Below, piece after piece: positions 63,641-64,000 of a stretch of DNA of 64,000 nt (positions are counted from its first letter, which is position 1; each line of letters starts with the position of its first letter). Made by a program: the position numbers and the translations under genes. Under the pieces are notes generated by a model that saw only the letters and a list, made by a program, of their open reading frames with translations, had not been told where the DNA came from and made no database searches. Source of the DNA: Winogradskyella marincola (GTDB lineage Bacteria > Bacteroidota > Bacteroidia > Flavobacteriales > Flavobacteriaceae). The stretch spans positions 62,001 to 126,000 of the forward strand of contig NZ_JARSBN010000001.1 in assembly GCF_029624125.1 (NCBI RefSeq), given 5' to 3'.

Positions 63641-64000
63641 TTATTGCGACTTATATTTATCTAACTTGGCTAACTCTTCTTTTATATAGTTTTGCCAATA
63701 AGCTTGAGCTTCAACAACGATTGAATGATTGGTTTGCTCATCATACATTTTCTGTGTTTTATCTAAAGCGTCATTTATTGCTTCATGAATTTGACCCATT
63801 TGTACCTTTATATTTTGGTTTACAACCAAACGCTCTAATTGTTGTCTAAACTTTCTTACGTACAGCTCAGTTATATCAAAATGCAACTGCTCGTGAGCAA
63901 GAATATAATCGTCTGCTTTTTCGGAATGATACCAAGATTTTTTAGGATAAAAATGTGCTTCTACTGTGGTAGAATATCCTACAATACGTTTTCCTCTTGT
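63641..64000 (-). CDS. DUF922-like HExxH protein (C-terminal part, runs off the window)
   Basis: The open frame enters from the right edge, giving 120 visible residues. It contains DDYILAHEQLHFDITELYVRKFR, a zinc-binding HExxH (His-Glu-Gln-Leu-His). The upstream part GYSTTVEAHFYPKKSWY is also typical of DUF922 secreted putative zinc proteases. The TTG at 63886 lies inside the HExxH region and is not a start. The true start and any signal peptide are outside the window. Confidence 0.7.
   Translation of the reverse strand, partial: TRGKRIVGYSTTVEAHFYPKKSWYHSEKADDYILAHEQLHFDITELYVRKFRQQLERLVVNQNIKVQMGQIHEAINDALDKTQKMYDEQTNHSIVVEAQAYWQNYIKEELAKLDKYKSQ

Overview
This window looks like a chromosomal segment from a marine Flavobacteriaceae-type bacterium (phylum Bacteroidota). 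The evidence is strong AT-richness, many genes without Shine-Dalgarno sequences, promoter boxes of the Bacteroidota type (TTG, about 19 bases, TAnnTTTG), a long SecA and YidC of the Bacteroidota form, and small families typical of the group (DUF2795, DUF2911, DUF3820). No rRNA, tRNA, CRISPR array, insertion sequence or phage gene was seen.

Region 1 (1-30.7 kb) is one surface-polysaccharide locus read almost entirely on the minus strand from a consensus promoter at about 30.74 kb. In transcription order it encodes Wza-like and Wzc-like export and kinase proteins, an initiating sugar-phosphate transferase, a nucleotide-sugar dehydrogenase plus epimerase (predicted to make UDP-GalNAc and its uronic acid), and a Wzm/Wzt ABC exporter. 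These are followed by about ten glycosyltransferases mixed with decorating enzymes: two sulfotransferases, three methyltransferases, an MBOAT/SGNH O-acetylation pair, two left-handed beta-helix acyltransferases, an asparagine-synthase-like amide ligase and a transglutaminase-like protein. An O-antigen ligase/polymerase-like membrane protein runs off the left edge. The predicted product is an acidic, sulfated, methylated and acylated polysaccharide. Two methyltransferase genes (12.1-13.8 kb) lie on the opposite strand.

Region 2 (30.8-41.3 kb), plus strand, is mostly housekeeping: an ABC-F ATPase, an O-methyltransferase-like protein, a MacB/LolD-type ATPase, cob(I)alamin adenosyltransferase, a DUF2795 protein and SecA, with small lipoprotein and membrane genes. 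Several short palindromic repeats lie between these genes.

Region 3 (41.3-52.1 kb) has an M23 peptidase, then an ECF sigma / anti-sigma-like / repeat-rich exported protein operon, then DUF2911 and MeaB. Next is a lipid-glycosylation cassette (polyprenyl-phosphate glycosyltransferase, duplicated LAB_N membrane protein, ArnT-like transferase, convergent PAP2 phosphatase), and finally a MATE transporter.

Region 4 (52.2-54.1 kb) is the most notable insertion: a two-gene, minus-strand unit with a CD-NTase-like nucleotidyltransferase and a four-helix S-4TM membrane effector. This is the layout of a minimal type I CBASS anti-phage system, and it has hairpins or palindromes at both edges.

Region 5 (54.4-64 kb) returns to core genes: an FMN-dependent NPD-type oxidoreductase, mnmA, a MORN-like YwqK protein, a fasciclin lipoprotein, yidC, pyrG, a small membrane protein, a DUF3820 protein, and the C-terminal part of a DUF922-like HExxH protein cut by the right edge. 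The 55.3-55.6 kb gap is packed with dispersed palindromic repeats.
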